The notes: generated by a model not told the origin, from the letters alone. DNA of 64,000 bases from Prochlorococcus marinus XMU1406 (GCF_017696055.1 NZ_JAAORG010000001.1:955190-1019189), one strand, 5' to 3'; positions 1 through 11,372 are shown, numbered from the stretch's first letter. Translations and numbers: made by a program.

Positions 1-934
1 CAGGACTTGGAGTAGCCATACCCCAGTGAAATCCTTTACCTGGAGCATTTAAGGATTTAGCTATTGGGGATCCAATCATTACAGCATCAGAACCACATGC
101 CAAACATTTACAAATATCTCCTCCCGTCACAATTCCTCCATCACCAATAATAGGAATATAACGACCACTTTCTTTAAAGTAATCATTTCTTGCCTTACTA
201 CAATCAGAAATAGCAGTTGCTTGAGGAATTCCAATTCCTAATACACCTCTTGATGTACATGCTGCTCCAGGGCCTATACCAACCATTAATCCTGCAACTC
301 CAGCATCCATGAGCAGTTTTGCAACTTCGTAAGTGACACAATTACCTGCGATAATTGGGACATTCATAGATTGACAAAGGTCTTTAATATTTAAGGTTTC
401 CTTACCCTCAATACCAAGATGTTCAGTAGAAACAACTGTTCCTTGAAGGAAAAATAAATCTATTTTGGAATTATTAAGAGTTTCTTTAAACTTAAGAGCA
501 GCTTGAGGAGTCCCACTAAAAGCTGCGATGCCTCCTCTTTCTTTGACCTCATTTATTCTTTGTAAAATCAATCCCTCCTTAACGGGTTCACTGTATATCT
601 TCTGCATTAATGGAACAAAATCATTCTTCCCGACTGATGCTATTTGATTCAATATTTCATCAGGTTTTTCATATCGTGTTTGTATGCCCTCCATATTGAT
701 AACCCCAAGGGATCCTAATTTTGTAAGTTCTACAGCCGTATTGACATCGACAACGCTGTCCATAGCGCTAGCTACAATCGGAACTTCTCTTTTGAAATCG
801 CCTATTGACCAAGAAGGATCAGTCAAATCGTAATCAAGTGTTCTATTACCGGGAACTAAAGCTATTTCATCAATGCCATAAGCCCTTCTGACTTTTTTAT
901 TTAAACCAAGTTCAATATTCACGGATTTTTTCAT
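1..934 (-). CDS. guaB: IMP dehydrogenase family protein (GuaB3-like), 3' end cut by window edge
   Basis: The reading frame starts at the ATG complementary to 932-934 and is still open at base 1, so only the first 311 or so residues are present. The IMP dehydrogenase/GMP reductase barrel signature is visible. A VASAMDSV stretch near residue 55 contacts the nucleotide. A GPGAACTSRGV loop carries the catalytic cysteine near residue 226, and an IPIIGDGGI phosphate-binding stretch follows. No room exists for the CBS pair of ordinary IMPDHs, which fits the short GuaB3 subfamily of cyanobacteria and actinobacteria. Its role is in guanine nucleotide synthesis or balance. It is divergent from gyrA across a 167-bp spacer. 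Confidence 0.88.
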   Translation of the reverse strand, partial: MKKSVNIELGLNKKVRRAYGIDEIALVPGNRTLDYDLTDPSWSIGDFKREVPIVASAMDSVVDVNTAVELTKLGSLGVINMEGIQTRYEKPDEILNQIASVGKNDFVPLMQKIYSEPVKEGLILQRINEVKERGGIAAFSGTPQAALKFKETLNNSKIDLFFLQGTVVSTEHLGIEGKETLNIKDLCQSMNVPIIAGNCVTYEVAKLLMDAGVAGLMVGIGPGAACTSRGVLGIGIPQATAISDCSKARNDYFKESGRYIPIIGDGGIVTGGDICKCLACGSDAVMIGSPIAKSLNAPGKGFHWGMATPSP

Positions 935-1101
935 TTATTCTGATTAAATTAACAACTAAAGGGGCAATAAGCCAAGGTTTATTCAAAAACAACAGGTTTT
1001 ATTTTGATTTGTGTGTAAATGTGAGTATTTGGGAATTAAATAAATCTTTTTTTTTATTCATTATGACAATCAGCGATTATTATTAAAAAAAGGATTTTTG
1101 T

Positions 1102-3699
1102 ATGTCTGATATTTTAGATTCTGATAGCTCAGGGTTAAGCGAAGATAACGACCGAATTATTCAGACTGACTTAAGAAATGAGATGTCTCGCTCTTATCTC
1201 GAGTATGCAATGAGCGTTATAGTTGGTCGAGCTCTTCCAGATGCAAGAGATGGATTAAAACCTGTTCATAGAAGAATTCTTTATGCAATGTATGAACTTG
1301 GTTTGACTAGCGCTAGACCATACAGAAAATGTGCAAGAGTTGTTGGAGAAGTACTTGGTAAATACCACCCTCATGGCGATACAGCTGTTTATGATGCTCT
1401 GGTTAGGATGGCACAGGATTTCTCTATGAGGATGCCACTCATAGATGGCCATGGAAACTTTGGTTCTGTAGATAATGATCCTCCAGCAGCAATGAGATAT
1501 ACAGAATCTCGTTTAAAGTCCCTTACAGATGAAAGTTTACTAGAGGATATTGAATCTGAAACTGTAGATTTTTCCGATAATTTTGACGGTTCTCAACAAG
1601 AGCCAACGGTTTTGCCAGCTAGGATTCCTCAACTACTTCTAAATGGATCATCTGGAATAGCAGTAGGAATGGCAACAAATATTCCACCTCATAACTTAGG
1701 GGAATTAATTAATGGCCTTAAATCAATAATCAACAACCCTTCGATAGAAGATAGAGAACTTTTTGAAATAATCAAGGGTCCAGATTTCCCCACAGGTGGT
1801 CAAATCTTAAGCAGAGATGGTATCAAAGAAACTTTCAAAACAGGAAGGGGTTCAATAACTATGAGAGGTGTAGCAAATATTGAACAAATTAAATCTCCTG
1901 GTAGGGCAGAGAAAGATGCCGTAATAATTACAGAGCTTCCATTTCAAACTAACAAAGCTGCATTGATAGAAAGAATTGCTGACTTGGTTAATGAAAAAAA
2001 ATTAGAAGGTATTTCTGATATTAGAGATGAAAGTGATCGAGATGGAATGAGGATTGTTATTGAACTAAAAAGGGATGCCTACCCACAAGTAGTTTTAAAT
2101 AATTTATTTAAGTTAACACCTCTACAAAATAACTTTAGTGCAAATATCCTAGCTTTAGTAAAAGGAGAGCCCACAACGCTTTCACTAAGGAAAATGTTAG
2201 ATGTTTTTCTAGACTTCAGAGTAGAGACAATAAGGCGAAGAACAAGATTTTTATTAAAAAAGGCTGAAGAAAGAGATCACATTGTAAAAGGTCTTTTACT
2301 AGCATTGGCTGCTATGGATAAGATAATCAATCTAATAAGATCAGCAAAAGATACAGTTTCAGCTAGAGAAAAATTACAAACTGATCATGAGTTATCTGCC
2401 ACACAGGCAGAAGCAATTTTACAAATGCAATTAAGAAGATTAACAGCACTAGAAGCAGATAAAATCAAAGGGGAACATAATGAGTTAACCCAAAAAATCG
2501 GCCAATATCAGCAAATATTGAATAGTAAAGAAAGAATTTTTGAAATTATTCTTGAAGAGATTAATAAAATCGATGAAAGATTTTCCTCTCCAAGAAAAAC
2601 AGAAATACTTGATTTAGGTGGTGGTCTAGATGATATTGATCTTATCGCTAATGACAGATCTGTAGTTTTATTAACTGAAGCAGGTTATTTAAAAAGAATG
2701 CCTGTTAATGAATTCGAATCTACAAGTCGCGGGTCAAGAGGTAAAGCTGGAACGAAGACACAAGAAGATGATGAAGTAAAACTATTTATAAGCTGTAATG
2801 ATCATGATACTCTTTTACTTTTCAGTGACAGAGGGGTATCTTATGCTCTCCCAGCATATAGAGTTCCTATGAGTAGCAGAACGGCCAAAGGTACTCCATC
2901 AGTTCAACTTCTCCCAATTCCAAGAGAAGAAAAGATAACTTCTCTTGTTGCAGTAGATTCTTTTGATAACGATTGTTATCTATTAATGCTTACGAAGGCG
3001 GGATTTATAAAAAGAACTTCACTTTCTGCTTTCTCAAAAATTCGATCAAATGGTTTAATTGCAATAAATCTTGAGGATGGAGATGCTTTAACTTGGGTTA
3101 GATTATCAAAAGAAGGCGATAGTGTTTTGATTGGATCAAGAACAGGAATGGCGATTCATTTCAGATTAGATATTAACGAATTAAGGCCACTTGGTAGGAC
3201 CGCAAGGGGGGTTAAATCTATGAACCTTAGGCAAGGAGATAATCTTGTATCTATGGATGTTTTAACATCTGATTTGGTTGATCAATTAGCTAAAAATGAA
3301 GATCTTACTAAAGAATTTGACGAAAATCTTGAAGTTAACGCTTCAGAAGGTCCTTGGGTACTAATAGCTAGTGCATTTGGACTAGGTAAAAGAGTACCTG
3401 TAACTCAATTTAGATTACAAAAAAGAGCAGGCATGGGTTTAAGAGCAATAAAATTCAGAATTCAAGATGATGTATTAGTGTGTTTGAAGGTCCTCGGAGA
3501 AGGGGAAGAATTACTTTTTGTGACCGAAAAAGGTGTAATAGTAAGAACAAACGCAGACAAAATTTCCCAACAATCTAGAGCCGCTACTGGAGTTAAATTA
3601 CAAAGATTGGATGAGGGTGATCATTTATCAGAAGTTGTATTAGTTCCTCATGAACAAACAGAAGAAACAGACCAATTCGACTCAGGCATAGAAAATTAA
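1102..3699 (+). CDS. gyrA: DNA gyrase / type IIA topoisomerase subunit A
   Basis: This 865-residue protein is the DNA breakage-reunion subunit that works with GyrB to supercoil DNA. The N-terminal winged-helix/tower domain carries the catalytic tyrosine Y133 in AMRYTESRL, preceded by the conserved [20 protein letters not shown] stretch. The C-terminal half has repeated beta-pinwheel blades. The GyrA box at residues 541-547 reads TSRGSRG instead of the canonical QRRGGKG-type motif, so the wrapping activity could differ from classical gyrase. An AAGGA ribosome-binding site lies about 9 bases before the ATG. It could be named parC in some schemes, but length and context favour gyrA. Confidence 0.93.
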   Translation: MSDILDSDSSGLSEDNDRIIQTDLRNEMSRSYLEYAMSVIVGRALPDARDGLKPVHRRILYAMYELGLTSARPYRKCARVVGEVLGKYHPHGDTAVYDALVRMAQDFSMRMPLIDGHGNFGSVDNDPPAAMRYTESRLKSLTDESLLEDIESETVDFSDNFDGSQQEPTVLPARIPQLLLNGSSGIAVGMATNIPPHNLGELINGLKSIINNPSIEDRELFEIIKGPDFPTGGQILSRDGIKETFKTGRGSITMRGVANIEQIKSPGRAEKDAVIITELPFQTNKAALIERIADLVNEKKLEGISDIRDESDRDGMRIVIELKRDAYPQVVLNNLFKLTPLQNNFSANILALVKGEPTTLSLRKMLDVFLDFRVETIRRRTRFLLKKAEERDHIVKGLLLALAAMDKIINLIRSAKDTVSAREKLQTDHELSATQAEAILQMQLRRLTALEADKIKGEHNELTQKIGQYQQILNSKERIFEIILEEINKIDERFSSPRKTEILDLGGGLDDIDLIANDRSVVLLTEAGYLKRMPVNEFESTSRGSRGKAGTKTQEDDEVKLFISCNDHDTLLLFSDRGVSYALPAYRVPMSSRTAKGTPSVQLLPIPREEKITSLVAVDSFDNDCYLLMLTKAGFIKRTSLSAFSKIRSNGLIAINLEDGDALTWVRLSKEGDSVLIGSRTGMAIHFRLDINELRPLGRTARGVKSMNLRQGDNLVSMDVLTSDLVDQLAKNEDLTKEFDENLEVNASEGPWVLIASAFGLGKRVPVTQFRLQKRAGMGLRAIKFRIQDDVLVCLKVLGEGEELLFVTEKGVIVRTNADKISQQSRAATGVKLQRLDEGDHLSEVVLVPHEQTEETDQFDSGIEN

Positions 3700-3722
3700 G
3701 AGAAAATGGTTTATTAGATAAT

Positions 3723-4934
3723 ATGCAAATACTTGATATTTTAATTTTAGGATCCGGGCCTGCAGCACTATGCTTGGCTTCAGAATTAGCCAAACAAGAT
3801 CTAAATATAAAGGGGATATCAACTAAATCCCCAAATGAAAAATGGGAAAATACCTATGGTATTTGGGCTTCTGAATTAGAGGAATTAGGATTAGAGTCTT
3901 TGTTATCTCATCGGTGGTGTAAAACAGTTAGTTTTTTTGGAAATGGGGAGAATAAAAATGGAGATAATCCAACAAAACATAATTACGATTATGGTTTAAT
4001 AAATCAAGAAGCTTTTCAAAATGAACTTTTAAAAAAGTGTAAAGGGATTGAATGGTTGAATGAAACAGCAAAAGATATTAAAGAGAAAAATAAACTATCT
4101 GAGGTAATTTGTTTTTCAGGTCTAAGAATAAAGGCGCGGTTAGTAATTGACGCAAGTGGTCATAAAAGTAATTTTGTAAAAAGACCAGTCCAAAATGAAA
4201 TCGCTCAACAAGCTGCGTATGGAATTGTCGGTAAATTTTCATCGCCACCCGTAAATAAGGAACAGTTTGTTTTAATGGATTTTCGTCCAAATCATTTAAA
4301 CAATGAAGAAAAGTTATCATCTCCTTCTTTTCTTTATGCAATGGATCTTGGAAATGAAACTTTTTTTGTTGAAGAAACATCATTAGCTAGTTACCCTGCT
4401 TTATCTCAAGAAAATCTTAAAAAAAGACTTTTTAAAAGACTGAATAGTAAGGGTATTGAGGTAAGTGAAATTCTTCATGAAGAGAATTGCCTTTTCCCCA
4501 TGAATTTACCCCTACCATTTAAAAAACAATTTGTACTTGGTTTTGGAGGGTCTGCAAGCATGGTGCATCCTGCATCAGGTTATATGATTGGATCTTTGCT
4601 AAGAAGAGCTCCACTCCTTGCAGAAAAATTAGCAATCTTTTTAAAAGAACCTAATTTAAGTTCTCTAGAATTAGCTACAAAAGGTTGGGAGATCCTATGG
4701 CCTTACGAGTTAACACAAAGGCATAGACTTTACCAATATGGTCTAAAAAGATTGATGAGTTTTGACGAAAGTAGATTAAGAAGCTTTTTCTTAAATTTCT
4801 TTAGATTATCTACCAATGAGTGGGTAGGTTTTCTTACTAATACACTTCCACTTCCAAAACTAATTTATGTGATGAGTAAGATGTTTGTAAATTCACCTTT
4901 AAATGTAAAACTAGGAATGCTTAAGTTAAATTAG
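3723..4934 (+). CDS. crtL: Lycopene cyclase (CrtL type)
   Basis: The 403-residue flavoprotein-like enzyme cyclises the ends of lycopene to make beta- (and possibly epsilon-) ionone rings. An N-terminal dinucleotide-binding motif ILGSGPAALCLASEL is at residues 8-22. A conserved GFGGSASMVHPASGY cyclase motif is near residues 275-290. It follows gyrA by 23 bases on the same strand and converges on the GH57 gene with only 7 bases between stops. Marine Prochlorococcus carry two CrtL paralogues (b and e types); sequence reading alone does not separate them firmly, though the b type is more likely. Confidence 0.88.
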   Translation: MQILDILILGSGPAALCLASELAKQDLNIKGISTKSPNEKWENTYGIWASELEELGLESLLSHRWCKTVSFFGNGENKNGDNPTKHNYDYGLINQEAFQNELLKKCKGIEWLNETAKDIKEKNKLSEVICFSGLRIKARLVIDASGHKSNFVKRPVQNEIAQQAAYGIVGKFSSPPVNKEQFVLMDFRPNHLNNEEKLSSPSFLYAMDLGNETFFVEETSLASYPALSQENLKKRLFKRLNSKGIEVSEILHEENCLFPMNLPLPFKKQFVLGFGGSASMVHPASGYMIGSLLRRAPLLAEKLAIFLKEPNLSSLELATKGWEILWPYELTQRHRLYQYGLKRLMSFDESRLRSFFLNFFRLSTNEWVGFLTNTLPLPKLIYVMSKMFVNSPLNVKLGMLKLN

Positions 4935-4941
4935 TATTTGT

Positions 4942-6525
4942 TTATTTTCGCCAATCATCAATATTAATATCTGAGAAAACTTTATCTTCTTCCTCAATAT
5001 CTTCAAGAAATTTTAAATTAATTTTGGAATGATTTTTAATCATTTCAACTATTTTCCAGAATCTGAACAAGTGTCTTTCTATCCTCTCTTTCGCAAGCTC
5101 AGTTGTAGTTCCAGCTCTTAGGATAAAACTCCAATCAGAGGACTCAGAGAGAAGTAATTCTCTTGCTGCTTGTTTGAAAAGTCTTGGAGACAAATCATTA
5201 TTAAAATTTTTCGAGCATAAATCAACAAATGTTGAGCCTGCTTTTGTGATCTCTGGAACAATCCATGAATTTGAATCATTAATCCAATAATTATGGTAAC
5301 CTCCTTGTCCCCAGCTTGATGGTGATGGGTCGCAAATCTGAAGATTTGGCTTTTGAAGTAAGAATTCTTTTAAATTTGTGAGCTTAATTGAATATTTACT
5401 AGAGTTCTTTAAAATATTTTCAATAAAAAAAGGCCCCTCATACCACCAATGACCAAATAACTCTGCGTCAAATGGAGCTACCAACAAAGGATTAAAGGAA
5501 GAGGATAAAGTTAATTTTTCTAATTGTTTGGATCTCGCCAGAAGATAATCTTCAGCATGTTCTACAGCCTTCTTTTTAGCTTCATTTTCTAAGTAAAACG
5601 CCTTTTCACCTAATGGTACGTTATTGTCTGTAATTTTATGAAACTTCAAACCCAAAGGTCTTTTAGTTAAGATACCTTTCTCTTGGAGCTTGGAGATAGG
5701 TAATTCCCATCCCAAATCTTTGTGAAATTCCCTATAAACTTTGTCTCCAGGGAAGCCATCCTTAGCAGACCAAACGGGCAAAGTTGACTCACTATCTCTT
5801 CCGAAGAACGCAACGCCATTTTTCGAGCAGATTGGAGCATACACTCCATACCTAGGCCTTGGTGTGGAATTCAGAATCCCATGACCGTCTAAGATTGCAT
5901 ATCTTATTCCGGAATTAAATAGAATTTCGTCTAAATTTTCATAATATGCGCATTCAGGTAACCAAATACCTAAAGGCTTTGTTCCAAAAATATTTTCATG
6001 ATTCCTAATTGCTGTATTGATTTGACCTTTAACAGTTTCAGGATTCTCCCTTAGAATTGGTAAATATCCATGAGTAGCAGCACAAGTAAGAATATCCAAA
6101 TTTCCAGAGTTATTTAATCCCCTGAACTTCTCAATTAGATTTCCAAAACAATTTTGCCAATATAAGTATTTATCATTAAGATTTTTTATTAAAAATGCAG
6201 CGGCATTTTTTTCTTCTAGTGGCAGATCGTTTAAGAAATCATTCCTTGTTTTAATCCAGCTTGGGAAAGTTTCTTGAATTTTTTTATTATTTAGAAGTGA
6301 TAATAATGTTGGCGACAAACTAATAGTAAGTTTTGTATTTTCAGGATTTTCATTTATGGAAGATTCTATTGATTCAAGTAGTGGTATATAACATTCCAAA
6401 ATCGCCTGAAATAACCAATCCTCTTCTAAGGAGTTTTTTTCGTTTTTTCTGACGTAAGGTAGATGAGCATGTAAAACTATTGCTAACTGACCTAAAACAT
6501 TTTTTTTGGGGTATCGCCCATTCAT
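4942..6525 (-). CDS. Glycoside hydrolase family 57 protein, 1,4-alpha-glucan branching type
   Basis: The 527-residue protein shows the ordered GH57 motifs. Motif 1 is LHAHLPYVR (residues 18-26), motif 2 is ATHGYLPIL (150-158), motif 3 is GIWLPECAYY with probable nucleophile E191, and motif 4 is DAELFGHWWYEGP with probable acid D353. The WLPECAYY and DAELFGHWWYEG forms, and the C-terminal helical (DUF1957) region, are typical of alpha-glucan branching enzymes rather than amylases or 4-alpha-glucanotransferases. It probably adds alpha-1,6 branches to glycogen in the cytoplasm. It is divergent from leuA across a 225-bp gap. Confidence 0.88.
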   Translation of the reverse strand: MNGRYPKKNVLGQLAIVLHAHLPYVRKNEKNSLEEDWLFQAILECYIPLLESIESSINENPENTKLTISLSPTLLSLLNNKKIQETFPSWIKTRNDFLNDLPLEEKNAAAFLIKNLNDKYLYWQNCFGNLIEKFRGLNNSGNLDILTCAATHGYLPILRENPETVKGQINTAIRNHENIFGTKPLGIWLPECAYYENLDEILFNSGIRYAILDGHGILNSTPRPRYGVYAPICSKNGVAFFGRDSESTLPVWSAKDGFPGDKVYREFHKDLGWELPISKLQEKGILTKRPLGLKFHKITDNNVPLGEKAFYLENEAKKKAVEHAEDYLLARSKQLEKLTLSSSFNPLLVAPFDAELFGHWWYEGPFFIENILKNSSKYSIKLTNLKEFLLQKPNLQICDPSPSSWGQGGYHNYWINDSNSWIVPEITKAGSTFVDLCSKNFNNDLSPRLFKQAARELLLSESSDWSFILRAGTTTELAKERIERHLFRFWKIVEMIKNHSKINLKFLEDIEEEDKVFSDINIDDWRK

Positions 6526-6750
6526 ACTTTTTATAATTTATACCTGAAAATCTATAAATAATCAAAATTAACTTTTTACAAAAGGAAGCTTTGATCCTAA
6601 AAGAATACTTTAATAATTTAAGTATTTCATTTTTTTCTTCAGAATTTTAACCAATATTATTTAAGTTATAAATTTCCAGAAAATTTTGTTGAACTAAATC
6701 TAGTCAAATTTTTTTAATTAGCTTAGTATAAGTTTAGGTTATTACTTCTT

Positions 6751-8391
6751 ATGTCAAAAGATCCTGGAAGAATTTTGATATTTGATACAACTCTTCGAGA
6801 TGGAGAGCAATCTCCCGGTGCCAGTTTAAATCTTGAAGAGAAACTTGCTATCGCCCATCAATTAGCAAGATTAGGGGTAGATGTTATTGAGGCTGGATTC
6901 CCTTTCGCAAGTCCAGGAGATTTTAAAGCTGTTAATAAAATTGCCAACTCCGTAGGGAAAGAAAATGGCCCTACGATATGCGGTTTGGCTAGAGCGTCTA
7001 AAGGAGATATAAAAGCATGTTACGAAGCTGTAAGTCCAGCTCCTAAGAAAAGAATACATACTTTTATTGCGACAAGTGATATTCATCTTAAACATAAACT
7101 TAAAAAATCCAGAAAAGATGTCATTCAAATAGTTCCAGAAATGGTTAATTATGCAAAATCATTGGTAGATGATATTGAGTTTTCTTGTGAAGATGCATCA
7201 AGGAGTGATCCTGATTTTTTATACGAAGTTATTCAACTAGCTATATCTGCAGGAGCAACAACAATAAATATTCCAGATACTGTTGGATTCACTACTCCTA
7301 GTGAATTTGGTAAACTAATTTATGATATAAATAAAAATGTTCCGAATATTAATGAGGCAGTAATCTCGGTTCATGGTCATAATGATTTGGGTTTAGCAGT
7401 AGCCAATTTTCTTGAGGCAGTAAAAAATGGGGCAAGGCAACTAGAGTGTACTATTAATGGAATTGGTGAAAGAGCCGGGAATGCCTCTCTAGAAGAATTA
7501 GTCATGGCACTACATGTTAGGAAAAGTTTTTTTAATAGTTTTTTCAAAAGAAATCCAGATTCACCAACTCCTCTTACGGCAATAAGAACAGAAGAAATAA
7601 CAAAAACCTCTAGACTTGTTTCCAACCTAACTGGAATGACTGTACAACCTAATAAAGCAATTGTGGGAGCTAACGCTTTTGCACATGAGTCAGGCATTCA
7701 TCAGGATGGGGTTTTAAAAAATAGATTAACTTACGAAATTATCGATGCAAAAACTGTTGGATTAAGTGACAACAAAATATCTTTGGGGAAACTTAGTGGT
7801 AGGAGTGCAGTAAGAGCAAGATTAGAAGAGATGGGATATGACTTGAGCCGAGAAGATTTAAATGATGCTTTTGCTCGTTTTAAGGATTTAGCTGACAGGA
7901 AAAGAGAAATTACTGATAGAGACTTAGAAGCAATTGTTAGTGAACAAGTTCAGCTCCCAGAAGCTAAATTTCAATTAAGTCTTGTACAAGTAAGTTGCGG
8001 TAACGCATCTAAACCTACTGCTACAATTTCGCTTTTAAACACAGAAGATAATACTGAGGATACTGCTGTATCAGTAGGGACTGGACCAGTTGATGCAGTA
8101 TGCGAGGCTTTAAATAAATTAGCTAAAGTTCCTAATGAATTAATTGAATTTTCTGTTAAGTCAGTTACAGAAGGAATTGATGCTTTGGGCGAAGTAACAA
8201 TAAGAATAAGAAGGGATAATAAGATATATTCTGGTCATTCTGCTGATACGGATGTTGTAGTTGCTGCAGCGAATGCTTACGTTAATGCTTTAAATAGACT
8301 TGTATTTTCTGAGAAAAAAAATTCAATTCATCCACAATTTGATAATTTAGAAAGCTCTGATAATACATTTATATCCAATCCTGCAAATTAA
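6751..8391 (+). CDS. leuA: 2-isopropylmalate synthase
   Basis: This is the first committed enzyme of leucine synthesis, condensing acetyl-CoA with 2-oxoisovalerate. The 546-residue length is that of the long form with a C-terminal regulatory domain. The N-terminal TIM barrel has [15 protein letters not shown] (residues 12-26) with its metal-binding aspartate. The HGHNDLG motif supplies two more metal ligands, and [18 protein letters not shown] follows. The C-terminal LeuA dimer domain, from about residue 400, is where leucine feedback binds in the family. It is a single gene with its own upstream gap and is followed by a small membrane protein. Confidence 0.96.
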   Translation: MSKDPGRILIFDTTLRDGEQSPGASLNLEEKLAIAHQLARLGVDVIEAGFPFASPGDFKAVNKIANSVGKENGPTICGLARASKGDIKACYEAVSPAPKKRIHTFIATSDIHLKHKLKKSRKDVIQIVPEMVNYAKSLVDDIEFSCEDASRSDPDFLYEVIQLAISAGATTINIPDTVGFTTPSEFGKLIYDINKNVPNINEAVISVHGHNDLGLAVANFLEAVKNGARQLECTINGIGERAGNASLEELVMALHVRKSFFNSFFKRNPDSPTPLTAIRTEEITKTSRLVSNLTGMTVQPNKAIVGANAFAHESGIHQDGVLKNRLTYEIIDAKTVGLSDNKISLGKLSGRSAVRARLEEMGYDLSREDLNDAFARFKDLADRKREITDRDLEAIVSEQVQLPEAKFQLSLVQVSCGNASKPTATISLLNTEDNTEDTAVSVGTGPVDAVCEALNKLAKVPNELIEFSVKSVTEGIDALGEVTIRIRRDNKIYSGHSADTDVVVAAANAYVNALNRLVFSEKKNSIHPQFDNLESSDNTFISNPAN

Positions 8392-8404
8392 ATTATTTCT
8401 TAGG

Positions 8405-8441
8405 ATTATTAAGTAGCATTAAAAAATAGTCTCTTAATAAT
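8405..8441 (+). other. Inverted repeat between leuA and the next gene
   Basis: Nine-base arms ATTATTAAG (8405-8413) and CTTAATAAT (8433-8441) are perfectly complementary and separated by a 19-base AT-rich loop. There is no following T-run, so it does not look like an intrinsic terminator. It may be chance in such AT-rich sequence. Confidence 0.25.
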
Positions 8442-8473
8442 GTAGATTGAATTGATAGTTAAAGCAGTAAATA

Positions 8474-8866
8474 ATGAGAGAAAGGTTAATTGGATATTGG
8501 GCACTTTCGTGGGTTGGCTTAATCGGCAACATAATTGCACTTCCAATAATCGGATTAATAATAAGTTTTGGGCCTCCTCTAAAAGTTGCAAATATAACTC
8601 TTGCCATAAGTCTTGGGTGGCCTGCTGCAATTGTTGGAATAGTTTCTTCAGCAGCTCTTTTAGCAGAGAAAAAATGGGGAGTAACTTTAACCCTAGTATC
8701 TTTATCAATGGTAATTTCTGGTATGGGTCCTTATTCAGTTGTAAGGCTCATAACTCTTCAAGACATTTTTGGAATTGGTGGGTTTACTCTTTTGACAACA
8801 TTATTAAGTACATTGGCTCTTCTATATTGGTGTAATCCAAAACATCGAAGAAGTATTAGGCTATAA
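8474..8866 (+). CDS. Small membrane protein of unknown function
   Basis: I do not recognise a family. The 130-residue protein is almost entirely hydrophobic, with four likely membrane helices at about 10-33, 42-66, 70-90 and 97-120. It has a short basic C-terminal tail (NPKHRRSIRL) that probably stays in the cytoplasm. No catalytic or metal motif is visible. The overlapping +1-frame reading at 8452-8835 was rejected because it is rich in Asn, Cys and Ser and gives no coherent protein. The gene follows leuA by 82 bases and converges on the 7TM-HD gene with a 25-base gap. Confidence 0.7.
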   Translation: MRERLIGYWALSWVGLIGNIIALPIIGLIISFGPPLKVANITLAISLGWPAAIVGIVSSAALLAEKKWGVTLTLVSLSMVISGMGPYSVVRLITLQDIFGIGGFTLLTTLLSTLALLYWCNPKHRRSIRL

Positions 8867-8891
8867 ATTTCTTAAATAGAACAAAAAAGTA

Positions 8892-10364
8892 TTATGAAAA
8901 AGTATTATTCTTACTTGTTGGATACTGAATTCTTCTATGTCTAATTCTTTTCCATACATTCAAGAACGCCCTTTTTATCAAAAAAATTTCTCCCTTAGAT
9001 AAATTACTATCATTTAATTGACCATCTTTTTGACGTGAATTGATAATCTTAGATATTGTTTCCAAAGCTTCATCATCAGAAGCATTAATATTCATAGCTC
9101 TCAGTGCTGCTTCACATCCATCAGCAAGCATTAAAACAGCTGTTTCTTTTGACTGAGGGACAGGTCCCTTATATCTAAAATCATTTTCATTAATATTTAG
9201 ATTTTTCTCTTTGGCTTTGTGAAAAAAATAACCCATTTTTAAAGTACCTTGATGTTCTGGGATAAAGTTGGCTATCAATTTAGGTAGTCTATTTTTACTT
9301 GCAAATTTCAATCCTTCATCAACGTGTGCTTGTAATACTTCTGCACTTTTAATTGGATCATCTAATTCGTCATGCGGATTTCTTGAACCATCCTGATTCT
9401 CGATAAACCATTTAGGTGCATGTAATTTGCCAACATCATGATATAAAGCTCCAGTTTTAATTAAATCAATATCGCCACCAATCATTCTTGTTGCTTCCTC
9501 AGCCAAACCACATATAAGTAAGGTATGTTCAAAAGTACCAGGAGCTTCAAGAGATAATCTTCTAATTAAAGGTTTCTCCTTATCAGCCAACTCGAGTAAT
9601 CTTGCTTTAGTTAATAATCCGAATATTGACTCAAAAATAGGGATAAACAAAATAGTAAAAAGCATTACTATTGCCAATAGCAAGGAATCAGAAAATATAT
9701 CCCCATTAGCTAAAACAAAATTTTGGTTATTTATAAGAGATATTTTATCTTTACCTATTAATACACATTGACTTAAGAACGATCCTATGGGGACAAAAAT
9801 TGATAGTTGAAGTAACTGAGCTCTACTTCTTATTCTGCCACCAAGTAGAGATACTACTGAAGCGCAAACTAATAAAATAAAAAACAAATTATTATTTATA
9901 GCAACTGCTGGGTCTGGCCAACTAAAACTTGCTATAGATACCCAAGCTAAAGCTGTTATGCTTCCCATGCCTTGAGATATTATTAATGCCGGTGGTATTA
10001 TCATAGATAATGGACTTATGGTTGAAGCTAAAGCTAATTTCGTTGCTTGTACTGCAAAAAGAAGGATAACGATCAAGAAAATCTGTCTTGAGGAAATTGT
10101 GGGATTTTCTTTTTTTGAAACTAATATCAAAATTCCGGAACAAATAAGTATTTCAGTAAAGCTCAAAAGCCAAGACAAAATATCTGCGAAATTTAAAGGC
10201 GAAATAAGAAGTAGTTGATAAGAAGAAATTATTGAAATTAAAATACATACTAAAAAAATTATGAGATTATCTATCCTTGAAATTTTAATTGGTTGTTTTA
10301 CTGGAACTTGACTTTTCCCCCACAGATGAAAAAATTTCTTTAAGGTAGTTGTGATGTTTTGCAC
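8892..10364 (-). CDS. 7TM-HD family phosphohydrolase (PgpH/YqfF-like), no extracellular domain
   Basis: About seven membrane helices lie between residues 31 and 246. They are followed by an HD-type domain with H280 in FEHTLLICGL, the H309-D310 pair in YHDVGK, and H371 in PEHQG. This matches 7TM-HD proteins, whose studied members (PgpH) degrade cyclic di-AMP. At 490 residues it is much shorter than the roughly 700-residue Firmicute proteins. It starts directly at the membrane region, so the N-terminal extracytoplasmic sensing domain is absent. A diadenylate cyclase gene is also in this window (35350). Substrate is inferred, not shown. Confidence 0.82.
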   Translation of the reverse strand: MQNITTTLKKFFHLWGKSQVPVKQPIKISRIDNLIIFLVCILISIISSYQLLLISPLNFADILSWLLSFTEILICSGILILVSKKENPTISSRQIFLIVILLFAVQATKLALASTISPLSMIIPPALIISQGMGSITALAWVSIASFSWPDPAVAINNNLFFILLVCASVVSLLGGRIRSRAQLLQLSIFVPIGSFLSQCVLIGKDKISLINNQNFVLANGDIFSDSLLLAIVMLFTILFIPIFESIFGLLTKARLLELADKEKPLIRRLSLEAPGTFEHTLLICGLAEEATRMIGGDIDLIKTGALYHDVGKLHAPKWFIENQDGSRNPHDELDDPIKSAEVLQAHVDEGLKFASKNRLPKLIANFIPEHQGTLKMGYFFHKAKEKNLNINENDFRYKGPVPQSKETAVLMLADGCEAALRAMNINASDDEALETISKIINSRQKDGQLNDSNLSKGEIFLIKRAFLNVWKRIRHRRIQYPTSKNNTFS

Positions 10365-10438
10365 AGAATATAAATAAATCTATTTGAATAATTTAGAATT
10401 ATAGTCATGCTAGGTGTAAAAAGGAGATGTTTTTCTAA

Positions 10439-11335
10439 ATGTCGTTAAAATTAGATGGTAAAAAATTATCTCTTGAAATTGAAGAAAGATTAAATGACTA
10501 TATTTCTAGTAATAAAAAAATTGCAAAAAGAGCTCCCGGTTTAGCTGTAATAAGAATAGGTGAAGACCCTGCAAGTGGTGTTTACGTTAATAACAAGGAA
10601 AAAGCATGTTCAAGGATTGGGATAAAGAGTTTTATTTTTCATCTAAAAGATAGTGTAGAGCAAAAAGAAGTTGAACAATTAATAATCAAGCTTAATTCTG
10701 ATAAGGATATTGATGGAATGTTGCTACAACTTCCCATCCCAAAGAAGTTTGATGAGCAAAAACTAATCAGCCATATTAATCCAAGCAAAGATGTAGATGG
10801 ATTAAATGAGACAAACATAGGCAAATTAGTGAAAAATGAGCCTGCGATGAGATCATGCACACCAGCAGGAATTATTAATTTATTAAGATCTCAAAATATT
10901 ACAATTGAAGGTAAGAAAATTGTTGTTATTGGAAGAAGTTTGCTTGTTGGTAAACCTCTATCGCTTATGTTGTTGAATCTAAATGGAACTGTAACAATGA
11001 CTCATTCAAAAACATTAAATTTGAATAAAGTCTGCAGAGAAGCCGACATCCTAATTGCGGCTGCGGGAAAACCCAATCTTATAGATTCGAGTTTTGTGAA
11101 AGAAGGAGCAGTAATTATTGATGTCGGAATACATAGATTAAAAAGTTCCGATAAAAATCAAACCAAATTATGTGGCGATGTATTATTAGAGGATGTCATT
11201 TCTAAAGTATTTGCTTACACACCTGTACCAGGAGGAGTTGGACCAATGACAGTAACAATGTTACTTGTAAATACTATTTTTAGCTGGCAAAAACAATTTG
11301 GTTTATCATCAACTCTTAATGACCTTTTGCCATAA
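10439..11335 (+). CDS. folD: Bifunctional methylene-THF dehydrogenase / methenyl-THF cyclohydrolase
   Basis: The 298-residue enzyme interconverts methylene-, methenyl- and formyl-tetrahydrofolate for purine and formyl-Met synthesis. The catalytic Y49-xxx-K53 pair lies in [17 protein letters not shown] and the SCTPAGI stretch bind folate, and [17 protein letters not shown] is the NADP site. [10 protein letters not shown] closes the fold. An AAGGAG ribosome-binding site at 10421-10426 lies 12 bases before the ATG. A tiny ATG-TTT-TTC-TAA reading frame (10427-10438) fills the spacer and stops immediately before this start. Confidence 0.96.
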   Translation: MSLKLDGKKLSLEIEERLNDYISSNKKIAKRAPGLAVIRIGEDPASGVYVNNKEKACSRIGIKSFIFHLKDSVEQKEVEQLIIKLNSDKDIDGMLLQLPIPKKFDEQKLISHINPSKDVDGLNETNIGKLVKNEPAMRSCTPAGIINLLRSQNITIEGKKIVVIGRSLLVGKPLSLMLLNLNGTVTMTHSKTLNLNKVCREADILIAAAGKPNLIDSSFVKEGAVIIDVGIHRLKSSDKNQTKLCGDVLLEDVISKVFAYTPVPGGVGPMTVTMLLVNTIFSWQKQFGLSSTLNDLLP

Positions 11336-11372
11336 ACTCCAAGATGAAAAAATTTTTTATTAAAGTTTTAAA

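Noticed and set aside
8452..8835. 127-codon plus-strand frame overlapping the small membrane protein
   Set aside because: It is rich in Asn, Cys, Ser and Trp with no coherent fold; the overlapping 130-residue membrane frame is the coherent one.
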